DNA from: Flaviramulus multivorans
Lineage (GTDB): Bacteria > Bacteroidota > Bacteroidia > Flavobacteriales > Flavobacteriaceae
Direction of reading: 5' to 3'
DNA length: 64,000 bases
Assembly: GCF_021728415.1 (NCBI RefSeq)
Contig: NZ_JAKKDV010000001.1
Span: forward strand, 725,977-789,976
Position 1 is the first letter of the stretch. Each line of letters starts with the position of its first letter. Made by a program: the position numbers and the translations under genes. Below are positions 1 through 8,321 of this stretch, one piece after another. The notes beneath the pieces are model-generated. The model had not been told where the DNA came from and ran no database searches. It saw nothing but the letters and a program-made list of their open reading frames with translations.

Positions 1-1
1 T

Positions 2-415
2 ATTATTTTGTTGGCAAATTTCTGTTTAGGCATTTACCACAACCTTTCTGTATGGTACAAAATAACAGATAAGACAAAATTTGGCGCCTATATATCAGTA
101 TTTGGCGCTATATTAACTTTAGCACTTAACTTTTGGCTCATTCCAATAATCAGCTATAAAGGGTCTGCCATTGCAACATTAAGTGCTTACGCAAGTATGA
201 TGTTATTATCTTATTATTTTGGGAGAAAATATTATCCAATTCCGTATAATTTGAAAAAAATAGCACTGTATTTAATGGGTTCAATAGCATTTTCAATGTT
301 GTCATTTTATCGATTTAGAGGGGATTATACTATAGGAATCTCAATGTTAATTGTATTTTTGGGCATCATTTATTTTTCTGAGAGACATCAAATTAAACAA
401 TTGTTAAAAAGGTAA
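2..415 (+). CDS. Polysaccharide export flippase, C-terminal part (cut by window edge)
   Basis: The reading frame is open from base 2, so the N-terminal portion lies outside the window; 137 residues are visible. They form four hydrophobic segments (about residues 25-48, 53-72, 85-101 and 110-125 of the visible part) separated by short basic loops, ending in a basic tail. This matches the C-terminal end of MATE/MviN-like lipopolysaccharide or O-antigen flippases (RfbX/Wzx type). The stop is one base from the dut start, so the two are probably cotranscribed, and a sugar nucleotidyltransferase follows, which fits a role in surface glycan assembly. The family assignment rests on hydrophobicity pattern and neighbours rather than on a diagnostic motif. 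Confidence 0.6.
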   Translation: MILLANFCLGIYHNLSVWYKITDKTKFGAYISVFGAILTLALNFWLIPIISYKGSAIATLSAYASMMLLSYYFGRKYYPIPYNLKKIALYLMGSIAFSMLSFYRFRGDYTIGISMLIVFLGIIYFSERHQIKQLLKR

Positions 416-416
416 T

Positions 417-851
417 ATGAAAATTAAAATCATAAATAAATCCAATCACGAATTACCGCATTATGAAACCATTGCTTCCGCAGGAATGGATTTACGTGCT
501 AACATATCAGAATCAAGGGTTTTAAAGCCACTAGAGCGCAGTATTGTAGGCACAGGACTATTTATTGAGCTTCCTGTGGGTATTGAGGCTCAAGTACGCC
601 CGAGAAGTGGCTTAGCGGCTAAAAAAGGCATTACAGTGCTAAATGCACCAGGAACTATTGATGCCGATTATAGAGGCGAAATAGGCGTGATATTAGTAAA
701 CTTGTCCAATGAAGATTTTACCATTCAAAATGGAGAGCGTATTGCGCAATTAGTAATTGCGAAGCATGAGCGCGCTGAATGGGTTGAATCTCAAGAATTA
801 TCAGAAACTTCAAGAGGAGAAGGCGGATTTGGGAGCACTGGTGTCAAATAA
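417..851 (+). CDS. dut: Deoxyuridine 5'-triphosphate nucleotidohydrolase (dUTPase)
   Basis: Hydrolyses dUTP to dUMP and pyrophosphate, keeping uracil out of DNA and supplying dUMP for thymidylate synthesis. At 144 residues it has the normal length of the trimeric bacterial enzyme. All five family motifs are visible: SAGMDLRA near residue 21, RPRSGLA near 61, the [13 protein letters not shown] block holding the catalytic Asp near 80-90, GERIAQLVI near 109, and the C-terminal glycine-rich [10 protein letters not shown] that closes over the substrate. It begins one base after the flippase stop and is followed by the nucleotidyltransferase gene after 31 bases, so it probably belongs to a longer operon. 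Confidence 0.95.
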   Translation: MKIKIINKSNHELPHYETIASAGMDLRANISESRVLKPLERSIVGTGLFIELPVGIEAQVRPRSGLAAKKGITVLNAPGTIDADYRGEIGVILVNLSNEDFTIQNGERIAQLVIAKHERAEWVESQELSETSRGEGGFGSTGVK

Positions 852-882
852 ATCAATATATAAACGAATCAACTTTTAAAAA

Positions 883-1902
883 ATGAAAATTATAGTCCCA
901 ATGGCAGGTCGTGGTTCACGTCTTCGCCCACATAGTTTAACTGTACCAAAACCTTTAATTCCAGTTGCTGGACAACCTATTGTTCACCGATTGGTAAAAG
1001 ATATTGCTAAAGTTTTAAAACAACCTATTGAAGAAATAGCTTTTGTTTTAGGTGATCCCGCATGGTTTGGTGATGAAGTTGTATCTAGTTTACAAAACTT
1101 AGCAAAAAGTTTAGGTGCTAAAGCGTCTATTTATCGTCAAGATTTGCCTTTAGGAACTGGTCATGCTATCATGTGTGCAAAACCATCACTTTCGGGTCCA
1201 GCAGTTATTGCTTATGCCGATACTTTAATTAGAGCAGAATTTGATTTAGATGATAAAGCTGATAGCGTTATTTGGACTAAAAAAGTGGATAACCCTGAAG
1301 CTTATGGAGTAGTTAAATTAAATGATAAAGAAGAAATTATTGAATTGGTTGAAAAACCTAAAACGTTTGTAAGCGATCAAGCCGTAATTGGGATTTACTA
1401 CTTTAAGGATGTGGCTGTTTTAAAAGAAAAATTACAAGAAATTCTTGACGAAAACGTTACAAATGGAGGGGAATACCAAATTAATGATGGTATTAAGCGT
1501 ATGATGGCTGATGGTAAAGTATTTAAAACAGGAACGGTTGATGAGTGGATGGACTGTGGAAATAAAGCCATTACTATTGAAACCAATCAACGCATGTTAG
1601 GCTTTTTAAAAGCAGATGGCGAGGAGCAATTAGTGGCTTCTTCGGCTAAATTAGAAAATTCAAAAATTATCGAACCTTGCTACATTGGCGAAAATGTGGT
1701 CCTAAAAAATACGACTGTTGGGCCTTTCGTTTCTATCGGGAATGATACTGTTGTTGAAAATTCAATAGTTAAAAATAGCTTAATACAAACGCATACAATC
1801 ATTAAAAATGCTAATTTAGATAATGCAATGATAGGTAATCACGTAAATTATAATGGTGATTTTAAAAGTGTTAGTATTGGTGATTATTCCGTATTGGAAT
1901 AA
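883..1902 (+). CDS. Sugar-1-phosphate nucleotidyltransferase with left-handed beta-helix tail
   Basis: Likely activates a sugar-1-phosphate with an NTP to give an NDP-sugar for cell-surface glycans. The N-terminus carries the nucleotidyltransferase signature: MAGRGSRLRP near residues 7-16 and the PKPLIPVAG block near 23-31, followed by a metal-binding YADT near 112. Residues about 250-339 show hexapeptide-like repeats (I-x-x-x-x-I/V periodicity, for example IGENVVLKNTTVG), a left-handed beta-helix as in GlmU- or GDP-mannose-type enzymes. At 339 residues it fits the glucose-1-phosphate thymidylyltransferase-like group. The sugar specificity cannot be told from the sequence. It lies between dut and a TPR gene in an arrangement common in flavobacteria. 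Confidence 0.85.
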   Translation: MKIIVPMAGRGSRLRPHSLTVPKPLIPVAGQPIVHRLVKDIAKVLKQPIEEIAFVLGDPAWFGDEVVSSLQNLAKSLGAKASIYRQDLPLGTGHAIMCAKPSLSGPAVIAYADTLIRAEFDLDDKADSVIWTKKVDNPEAYGVVKLNDKEEIIELVEKPKTFVSDQAVIGIYYFKDVAVLKEKLQEILDENVTNGGEYQINDGIKRMMADGKVFKTGTVDEWMDCGNKAITIETNQRMLGFLKADGEEQLVASSAKLENSKIIEPCYIGENVVLKNTTVGPFVSIGNDTVVENSIVKNSLIQTHTIIKNANLDNAMIGNHVNYNGDFKSVSIGDYSVLE

Positions 1903-1937
1903 TTTAAAAATTTGGAATACAATTTGAGAGTTATTTG

Positions 1938-1975
1938 TCATTCCGAACTTATTCGAAGCCTCATGGTGATATGAA
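1938..1975. repeat. Degenerate palindromic repeat at the start of the TPR gene
   Basis: TCATTCCGAACTTA-TTC-GAAGC resembles the palindrome ATTCCGAA-TTTAG-TTCGGAAT at 50429-50449, followed in both by a T-A-G-T-GAT-AAA tail. The ATG at 1971 lies within this tail. Confidence 0.5.
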
Positions 1976-3311
1976 AAAACAAACCTACATTCTACTTATT
2001 TTTATTGGAAGCTTAATATTTCCAAAGATACATCATGCTCAAAATGACGATTTAGGGAATAATGAGGATAAGTTCCAAGAGTTTTTTTATGAAGCTTTAA
2101 AACAAAAAGGGATTGAAAACTACGACCGCTCGGTTGAAGCACTTTTAAAGTGTATTGATATAGATAACTCAGTACCCGTATTATATTTTGAGCTAGGAAA
2201 AAATTATAATCAACTTAAAAATTTTGGTGCTGCTGAAGATGCCTTAAAAAAGGCAGTTGATAAAGACCCAGATAACGAATGGTTTTTGGATGAATTATAT
2301 GGATTTTATGTATCCCAAAATGATTATGACAAAGCAATAAAGGCAGTTAAACAACTTGTAAAATACCACCCTGATTATAAAGAAGATTTAGCTTCACTTT
2401 ATGTGAGAGTTGAAAAATACGATGATGCTTTGGAGATTTTAGATGAGCTAGATGATGCGTTTGGAATTTCTATTTCGCGGGATATAATGCGAAATAGAAT
2501 TTATGAAGTTACCGGTCGCAAAAAAGATCAAATTAAGAACCTTGAAGAACGTGTTGAAAATAATCCTGATAAAGAATCAAACTATTTAGCACTTATTTAT
2601 CGATATAGCGAAAACAATGAAAAAGACAAAGCCTTTGAAACCGCAAAAGAGCTTTTAAAAATAAATCCTAATTCGCAGTTGGTTCATCTGGCACTTTACA
2701 AGTTTTATTTAGATGAAGATAATGCTGAAAAAGCTATTGAGTCTATGAAAATAGTAGTTAATAGCTCAGAAATTAAACCCGAAGCAAAACTTAAAGTTTT
2801 AACCGATTTTGTTCAATTTGTTGGTAATAACCCTCAATATGAAGCCGATTTAGTTGAGGCAACCTCTATGGTAAGCGACTCTAACAACAGTAAAACTCTT
2901 ATAGAATTAGGTCAATATCATTTAGCAAAAAACAATAAGGAAAAGGCTTTAGAATATTATGAAACGGCGCATCAATTAGAACCAGATAATTTTGGCGTGT
3001 TACGAAATGTAATGCTTTTATATTTAGATTTAAAAAAGTACAATCTTGTCAATGACAAAAGCGCTGAAGTATTGGAGAAATATCCGTCTCAACCTTTATT
3101 TTATTTAATAAATGGTGTAGCATTAAACGAATTAAATCAACCAAAAAAGGCACTGGTATCGCTAGAAACAGGTTTAGATTACATCATAGAAGACCCAAAA
3201 ATGGAAGCTGATTTTTACAACCAGTTAAGTAAGGCATATACCCTATTAAACAATACTGTTAAAGCAAAAGCGTTTACAGATAAAGCAAAACAAATAGAAA
3301 CTTCAAATTAA
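1971..3311 (+). CDS. Secreted tetratricopeptide-repeat protein
   Basis: A 446-residue exported protein made almost wholly of TPR helices, so probably a periplasmic or outer-membrane-associated scaffold. I place the start at the ATG at 1971: it gives a clear signal peptide (MKK, hydrophobic core LLIFIGSLIF, end near HHAQ), whereas an upstream in-frame TTG at 1935 would add a charged stretch that lies inside a palindromic repeat. TPR-like units appear from about residue 35 onward (VLYFELGKNYNQLKNFGAAEDAL and similar, broken here at its key positions Y, N, A, L). Its stop overlaps the next gene by one base, so it is translationally linked to the DUF4292 lipoprotein and the EnvC-like protein. Exact function unknown. 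Confidence 0.85.
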   Translation: MKKQTYILLIFIGSLIFPKIHHAQNDDLGNNEDKFQEFFYEALKQKGIENYDRSVEALLKCIDIDNSVPVLYFELGKNYNQLKNFGAAEDALKKAVDKDPDNEWFLDELYGFYVSQNDYDKAIKAVKQLVKYHPDYKEDLASLYVRVEKYDDALEILDELDDAFGISISRDIMRNRIYEVTGRKKDQIKNLEERVENNPDKESNYLALIYRYSENNEKDKAFETAKELLKINPNSQLVHLALYKFYLDEDNAEKAIESMKIVVNSSEIKPEAKLKVLTDFVQFVGNNPQYEADLVEATSMVSDSNNSKTLIELGQYHLAKNNKEKALEYYETAHQLEPDNFGVLRNVMLLYLDLKKYNLVNDKSAEVLEKYPSQPLFYLINGVALNELNQPKKALVSLETGLDYIIEDPKMEADFYNQLSKAYTLLNNTVKAKAFTDKAKQIETSN

Positions 3312-4078
3312 TGAACATACGAGCCCTATTTATTTTAACCGTATTAACAGCTTTAGTATATAATTGTAAATCTGCTAAAACTATTAACAGCGGCGAAGCC
3401 AATTATAAGTTATCCACTAAGCAATTAATAAAAGAAAACGCAAAACAAACCCCAAACTATAATACGTTACAATCTAAGCTAAAAATAACATTAGAGCAAA
3501 ACGGTAAATCCCAAACACATACCGTAAACTTTAGAGCTAAGAAGGATGAAATGCTCTGGATAAACGCTTCTTTTTCAGTGATTAGAGCCCTGGTGACTCC
3601 AGAAAAGGTTAGTTTTTATAATAAGTTGGACAACACTTATTTCGATGGTGATTATAAGTATTTGAGCAACTTATTAGGAACTGAATTAGATTTTCAAAAG
3701 GTGCAAAATTTATTAATTGGCGAAGCTATTTTCAATTTAAAAGATGATGATTATAAAGCTTCAGTTGATGAAGGTTCGTATGTTGTTCAACCTAAAAAGC
3801 AACGCGAATTGTTTGAAATATTCTTTTTATTAGATCCATCACATTTTAAAGTAAAATCACAACAGATTACACAACCAAAACAACACAGACATTTGCAAGT
3901 AGACTATTTATCACATCAAAATGTTGATAAGCAAATCTTACCTGAACTAATAAAAGTAATAGCTGTTGAGAACAATGAGGAAGTTATTCTAAATTTAGAA
4001 TTTAAAAATATTTCTTTAAACGAAGATTTAAGATTTCCTTTTAAAATACCATCTGGTTTTAAAGAAATAGAACTTTAA
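3311..4078 (+). CDS. DUF4292 outer-membrane lipoprotein
   Basis: A 255-residue predicted lipoprotein: short signal peptide with a lipobox ending LVYNC, so Cys19 is the likely acylation site. The body resembles DUF4292, a Bacteroidota family with a LolA/LolB-like half-barrel flavour (MLWINASFSVIRALVTPEKV in the middle is a typical stretch of amphipathic strands). It sits between the TPR gene and the EnvC-like gene with one-base overlaps on both sides, so the three form one translational unit, perhaps a cell-envelope module. I base the family name on sequence feel and on the conserved gene order in flavobacteria. The biochemical role is not known. Confidence 0.8.
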   Translation: MNIRALFILTVLTALVYNCKSAKTINSGEANYKLSTKQLIKENAKQTPNYNTLQSKLKITLEQNGKSQTHTVNFRAKKDEMLWINASFSVIRALVTPEKVSFYNKLDNTYFDGDYKYLSNLLGTELDFQKVQNLLIGEAIFNLKDDDYKASVDEGSYVVQPKKQRELFEIFFLLDPSHFKVKSQQITQPKQHRHLQVDYLSHQNVDKQILPELIKVIAVENNEEVILNLEFKNISLNEDLRFPFKIPSGFKEIEL

Positions 4079-5307
4079 TGATTCCTTTTAAAAACGCATA
4101 TAAGATTCTTTTTCTGCTCAGTTTTTTGCTTTGCAGCACATTGATTTTTTCTCAGAATAATAAGCAAAAAGAGCTTGAAACGCGCCGTCAGGAATTGCGC
4201 AGAGAGATTCAAAAAATTAATGAATTACGAGCGGAAAATAAATCAAAGGAAAAGTCACAAGTATCGCTTATTGAAGATTTTAATTATAAAATAAGAGTAT
4301 TATCTAATTTAATAAAAGTTACTAATCAACAAGCTAATTTATTAACGCGTCAAATAAATTCTAACCAGAAAAAGATAACCAGTTTACGAGACGAGTTAAA
4401 AGAATTAAAAGAAGCTTATGCGGCAATGATTGTTAAGTCTTATAAAAGTAAAAACCAACAGAGTAGGATTATGTTTTTATTGTCGTCAAACAATTTTAAG
4501 CAAGCCTATAAGAGACTACAATATATCAAGCAATATTCCGATCATCAAAAACAACAAGGTGAAACTATAAAAGCAAAAACTTTAGAATTACAAGAAGTAA
4601 ATAGCGACTTGTTAAAGCAACAAGAATCAAAGAAAAAGTTAATTGCTGAGAATAGAGAGATTCAAAAATCATTGGAAAAAGAGCGAAGTGAACATGAGAG
4701 GTTAATGAAGTCAATCAAACAAAACTTGTCATTATATGCTTCACAAATTAAGCAGAAGCAAAGGGAAGTTGATAGAATAGATGCCGAAATAGATCGAATT
4801 ATTAAGGCAGCCATTGCAAGCTCTAATAGAAAAGCAGGAAAAAGTGAAAATTCAACCACGTTTGCATTAACTCCAGAAGAGAAAGTCCTTGCTTCCAATT
4901 TCGTTTCGAATAAAGGAAAACTACCTTGGCCTGTAGAAAAAGGAATTGTAAGGTTAGGTTATGGTACTCAAAAATCTAATATTGATAATAGCTTAATTAT
5001 AAAAAGTAATGGAGTTAGAATTGCTACTGAAAAAGGCGCTAAAGTTATGGTGGTATTTGATGGTGAGGTAAGTGAAATCATTAGAATGAAAAACACAAAT
5101 CCAATGGTAATGGTCCGTCATGGTAGTTATGTAACTTTGTATAAAAACTTATCGAAAGTTTATGTAAAAAAAGGTGACAAAATTACTACGAAGCAAATTA
5201 TAGGGGAAGTTGCAACAAATAACTATTCAGGTGAAACTATTTTAAGTTTTACCATATCTAAAGGCTCGGACTTTGAAGATCCAGCAAGTTGGATTTACAG
5301 AATGTAA
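4078..5307 (+). CDS. EnvC-like coiled-coil protein with degenerate LytM/M23 domain
   Basis: A 409-residue exported protein. After a signal peptide (hydrophobic LFLLSFLLCSTLIF, then SQN) comes a long coiled coil (about residues 25-260, rich in K/E/Q heptads), then an M23/LytM domain from LPWPVEKG near 280 to the end. In active M23 endopeptidases zinc is held by HxxxD and HxH. Here the first motif region reads SNIDNSLIIKS and the last reads ILSFTIS, so the histidines of HxH are missing; only VRHGSYVTLYKNLS is well kept. This pattern fits EnvC, which activates cell-wall amidases at division and does not cut peptidoglycan itself. It closes the TPR-DUF4292 operon. Confidence 0.85.
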   Translation: MIPFKNAYKILFLLSFLLCSTLIFSQNNKQKELETRRQELRREIQKINELRAENKSKEKSQVSLIEDFNYKIRVLSNLIKVTNQQANLLTRQINSNQKKITSLRDELKELKEAYAAMIVKSYKSKNQQSRIMFLLSSNNFKQAYKRLQYIKQYSDHQKQQGETIKAKTLELQEVNSDLLKQQESKKKLIAENREIQKSLEKERSEHERLMKSIKQNLSLYASQIKQKQREVDRIDAEIDRIIKAAIASSNRKAGKSENSTTFALTPEEKVLASNFVSNKGKLPWPVEKGIVRLGYGTQKSNIDNSLIIKSNGVRIATEKGAKVMVVFDGEVSEIIRMKNTNPMVMVRHGSYVTLYKNLSKVYVKKGDKITTKQIIGEVATNNYSGETILSFTISKGSDFEDPASWIYRM

Positions 5308-5332
5308 ATATTTTTAGATATGTTGAACTTAT

Positions 5333-5545
5333 TTACAAACGTGTAATAACGTATCCGTTTCTTGTTTTTCTGTAATGATTTCCATTCCAAAAGTAGTAAC
5401 GTTTTCCTTTTACTTTAACAATTTTGTAATTTGCAGGACGTGTTTTTACAACCGTTACAGCAGATGGTCTAGTAACAACTCTTGTTGCACATGATGACAA
5501 ACTAAGCATCATTAAAAATGCGAAAAATAAAATAATAGGTCTCAT
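5333..5545 (-). CDS. Small lipoprotein, DUF6515-like
   Basis: A 70-residue protein with a lipoprotein signal (hydrophobic LFFAFLMMLSL, lipobox SSC, acylated Cys19). The mature part is only about 50 residues, strongly basic and aromatic, with the pattern RYYFWNGNHYRKTRNGYVI that recalls the YYY-G-x-FY-x-x-GYVV repeats of DUF6515-type envelope proteins. It faces the EnvC-like gene convergently with a 25-base gap and has its own leader, so it is probably monocistronic. Reading direction and start are supported by the signal peptide. The function is unknown. Confidence 0.75.
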   Translation of the reverse strand: MRPIILFFAFLMMLSLSSCATRVVTRPSAVTVVKTRPANYKIVKVKGKRYYFWNGNHYRKTRNGYVITRL

Positions 5546-5597
5546 AGTTTTAAAATTTGGTTCTACTATAAGACTACGTGAATTAAAAAAGGTTTAA

Positions 5598-6107
5598 TTA
5601 TTCAAACAAAGCTTTTAATTCGCTAGCTTCACTTGGTTTTATTTTTCCAGCTAAAAGTAAACTCAATTGTTTTCTGCGTAAAGCAGCATCAAAGCGTTGT
5701 TTTTCTAAATCGGTTTCAGGAATTACTTCAGGCACTACAATAGGTCTCCCAGTCTCATCAACCGCCACAAACGTATAAATAGCTTCATTTGCTTTTGTTT
5801 TATTACCCGACTCGCGGTCTTCAATCCAAACATCAATAAACACTTCCATTGAGGTTTTAAAAGCACGAGACACCTTTGCCTCAACGGTTACAACACTACC
5901 TAACGGAACAGCTCTATTAAAAGCCACATGGTTAACCGAGGCTGTAACTACAATACGTCTGCTGTGGCGTCTTGCAGCAATACTAGCAGCTCTATCCATA
6001 CGAGCTAAAAGTTCGCCACCAAATAAATTATTTAAAGGATTTGTTTCACCAGGTAAGACCATATCGGTCATAATCGTTCTAGATTGTTCGGGTGTTTTTG
6101 CTTTCAT
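5598..6107 (-). CDS. Acyl-CoA thioesterase (hotdog fold, YciA/BFIT type)
   Basis: Hydrolyses acyl-CoA to free fatty acid and CoA. The 169 residues cover a single hotdog domain: the substrate-loop segment NPLNNLFGGELLARMD (residues about 21-36), with the Asp and following Ala-rich helix typical of the family, then SVNHVAFNRAVPLGSVVTVEAKV around 60-82, and the sheet ending TFVAVDETGRP near 120. The C-terminal tail is helical and charged. A TACCTTTG element at 6137-6130 on the minus strand sits 22 bases before the start, so the gene likely has its own promoter. Chain-length preference cannot be read from the sequence. Confidence 0.9.
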   Translation of the reverse strand: MKAKTPEQSRTIMTDMVLPGETNPLNNLFGGELLARMDRAASIAARRHSRRIVVTASVNHVAFNRAVPLGSVVTVEAKVSRAFKTSMEVFIDVWIEDRESGNKTKANEAIYTFVAVDETGRPIVVPEVIPETDLEKQRFDAALRRKQLSLLLAGKIKPSEASELKALFE

Positions 6108-6129
6108 CAGGTTTTGTTTAATGATGTGG

Positions 6130-6137
6130 CAAAGGTA
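6130..6137 (-). promoter_or_regulatory. -7 element of the thioesterase gene
   Basis: TACCTTTG on the minus strand, 22 bases before the start codon at 6107. Confidence 0.45.
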
Positions 6138-6177
6138 AAACGATTTTAGGATTTAGAAGGAAAAATTTACTAGCTAA

Positions 6178-7113
6178 TTAGTTTAATTTCTTAACCAACA
6201 ACCAAGCATCTTTATTATGCGTTTTCTTGATGTTTCTTAACGCCTTTAATGCTTCCAATCGGTCTTCATAACTTGCATAAACAACCTCGTGCAAACCGTA
6301 TTTATTAACACCAATTTTTCTTGCGCTAAAACCATCAGCTTTTAGTTGAGCAATTTTTTTATCACTATTTTCTTCAACTCTAAAAGCCCCAGCAACAATA
6401 TGATAATTGCCTGATTGTTTAGTAACATTTAATGTAATTGCAGGTAGCGGATTTAAATTAAAAGTAGCTTGCTGTATTTTAGTATCAAGTTGTTGAGCCG
6501 CTTCCTCTTGTGCTAATTGATTATGTTGCTCAATTTGGTTTACATAAAAATTAGAAGCAACTAATCCTCCCAAGGTTAATGCTATTAATGCCACAGCAGC
6601 ATATTTTAAATAAGGTCTTGCTTTGCGCTTTTCAGGAGTAACAGCAATTGGTATTACTTTTTCAATAGTCTCAACCGTTTCTTTATAAACTTCTCGATTA
6701 ACAGAGGGCGATACAAATTGAGACAAACCGAAAGAATCGGTTAAATAATTAAGATGGTATGAAGGCTCAAACAAGATTTTACCTTCTTTATTAAAAACAA
6801 TTTCGCCTATATTTTTAAAGGTTAGGGTTTCACCTTGGGTTAAATAAGACTTAAGTATTTTGACTCGTTTAGCAATTTTTTTATTGGCTGTTTCAAAAGG
6901 AATTTTTTCTACATCCGCTATGTAATGTGCTAATAAGCCATCATTTTTTTGAATTTGCTCATTAAATGAAACCATTTTTTTTGGCGCATAAAAAGTGTTA
7001 GAAGCTCCATCAATGGTGGCTGATGTGTTTTGTGTTAAAAAAGCACCAAAATCAGGTATGGTAACACATTCATATCGGTATAATAAATCGCTTATATAGG
7101 TTTCTAATTGCAT
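6178..7113 (-). CDS. HU-CCDC81-type and SPOR-domain membrane protein
   Basis: A 311-residue protein with three parts. Residues about 1-135 resemble two HU-like CCDC81 domains found in Bacteroidota (opening LETYISDLLYRYECVTIPDFGAF). A single membrane segment follows near 172-190 (YAAVALIALTLGGLVASNF). A C-terminal SPOR domain spans about 235-311 (YHIVAGAFRVEENSDKKIAQ, ending in a typical K-x-x-LVKKL tail). SPOR domains bind denuded glycan strands at the division septum, so a link between a DNA-like or cytoplasmic partner and septal peptidoglycan is likely. A TAACTTTG box ends five bases before the ATG, which suggests a very short or absent leader. Confidence 0.85.
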   Translation of the reverse strand: MQLETYISDLLYRYECVTIPDFGAFLTQNTSATIDGASNTFYAPKKMVSFNEQIQKNDGLLAHYIADVEKIPFETANKKIAKRVKILKSYLTQGETLTFKNIGEIVFNKEGKILFEPSYHLNYLTDSFGLSQFVSPSVNREVYKETVETIEKVIPIAVTPEKRKARPYLKYAAVALIALTLGGLVASNFYVNQIEQHNQLAQEEAAQQLDTKIQQATFNLNPLPAITLNVTKQSGNYHIVAGAFRVEENSDKKIAQLKADGFSARKIGVNKYGLHEVVYASYEDRLEALKALRNIKKTHNKDAWLLVKKLN

Positions 7114-7118
7114 AAAAA

Positions 7119-7126
7119 CAAAGTTA
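7119..7126 (-). promoter_or_regulatory. -7 element of the SPOR-domain gene
   Basis: TAACTTTG on the minus strand, five bases before the ATG at 7113, so the mRNA would have almost no leader. Confidence 0.45.
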
Positions 7127-7217
7127 AAATTTTTTGCTGTTAGATAAAATTTAACCTCAAGTATTTATTAACAGTGTAAAAATTCTTTTATTGCGGTTTC
7201 AAAATCAAACATTTAAG

Positions 7218-8321
7218 ATGACAGAAAACGATTTGCTTTATACTTTGGCATTGCAGCATGTACCAAATATTGGAGATATTATTGCAAAAAGACTTATTTC
7301 TCATTGTGGTTCTGCTGAGGCGGTTTTAAAAGAAAAAAAGCAAAACCTACTTAAAATAAATGGTATTGGAACAGTGGTTTTAAGCGATTTGTATGAATCA
7401 CATCATTTAAAAGAAGCTGAAAAGGAAATCGAATTTATAAAGACTAATAACATAAAAGTTACCTATTTTAAGGGTAATAGTTATCCAGAGAAGCTAAAAC
7501 ATTGTATTGATGCACCTATTTTATTGTTTGAAACGGGAAATGTTAACTTAGAAAACCAGCATATTATTAGCATTGTAGGAGCTAGAAAAATTACAACAAG
7601 TGGTATGGCGTTTTGTGAAGATGTGGTTGAGAAATTAGCACCTTATAACCCTATAATTGTTTCTGGGTTTGCTTACGGAACCGATATTACAGCTCATAAA
7701 GCGGCGATTAAAAATAATTTGCAAACTATAGGTTGTTTAGCACATGGATTAAATACTATTTATCCTAAAGTTCATAAAAAGTATATGGTTGATGTAGAAA
7801 AAAACGGTGGATTTTTATCTGATTTTTGGAGTACAGACACCTTTGATAAAAACAATTTTTTAAAGCGAAATAGAATTATAGCAGGATTGAGTGAGGCAAC
7901 AATTGTGATTGAGTCTGCCGAAAAAGGCGGAAGTTTAGTTACTGCAGACATTGCAAATTCTTATAACAGAGATGTTTTTGCAGTTCCAGGTAGAACAACT
8001 GATAGCCAGAGTGTTGGGTGTAATAATTTAATTAAACATCAAAAAGCTCATATGCTTACTACACCTTTAGATGTGCCTTATATTTTAAATTGGAAGTTAG
8101 AGGACGATAAAAAACCGGCGATTCAAAAAAAGCTATTTGTTGAGTTAGATACTACTGAAAAGGCGATTTATAATTATCTGAAAGAAAACGAAAAGCAACA
8201 GTTGGACGTAATTGCTATTAATTGCAGTCTACCTATTTTTAAGGTCAGTAGTACACTATTAAATATGGAATTAAAGGGTATAATTAGACCTTTACCTGGG
8301 AAGTTATTCGAGGTGGTTTAA
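7218..8321 (+). CDS. dprA: DNA-processing protein DprA
   Basis: Loads RecA onto incoming single-stranded DNA during natural transformation. The 367-residue frame shows an N-terminal helix-hairpin-helix region (LQHVPNIGDIIAKRLISHCGS), a Rossmann-like DNA_processg_A core from about 75 to 290 with ISIVGARKITTSG, VSGFAYGTDITAHKAA, FLKRNRIIAGLSEATIVIE and FAVPGRTTDSQSVGCNNLI, and a C-terminal winged-helix-like domain. I use the ATG at 7218; an in-frame TTG at 7191 is possible but adds nine residues that do not look like the family start. The stop overlaps the convergent trpS stop by four bases. Confidence 0.93.
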   Translation: MTENDLLYTLALQHVPNIGDIIAKRLISHCGSAEAVLKEKKQNLLKINGIGTVVLSDLYESHHLKEAEKEIEFIKTNNIKVTYFKGNSYPEKLKHCIDAPILLFETGNVNLENQHIISIVGARKITTSGMAFCEDVVEKLAPYNPIIVSGFAYGTDITAHKAAIKNNLQTIGCLAHGLNTIYPKVHKKYMVDVEKNGGFLSDFWSTDTFDKNNFLKRNRIIAGLSEATIVIESAEKGGSLVTADIANSYNRDVFAVPGRTTDSQSVGCNNLIKHQKAHMLTTPLDVPYILNWKLEDDKKPAIQKKLFVELDTTEKAIYNYLKENEKQQLDVIAINCSLPIFKVSSTLLNMELKGIIRPLPGKLFEVV

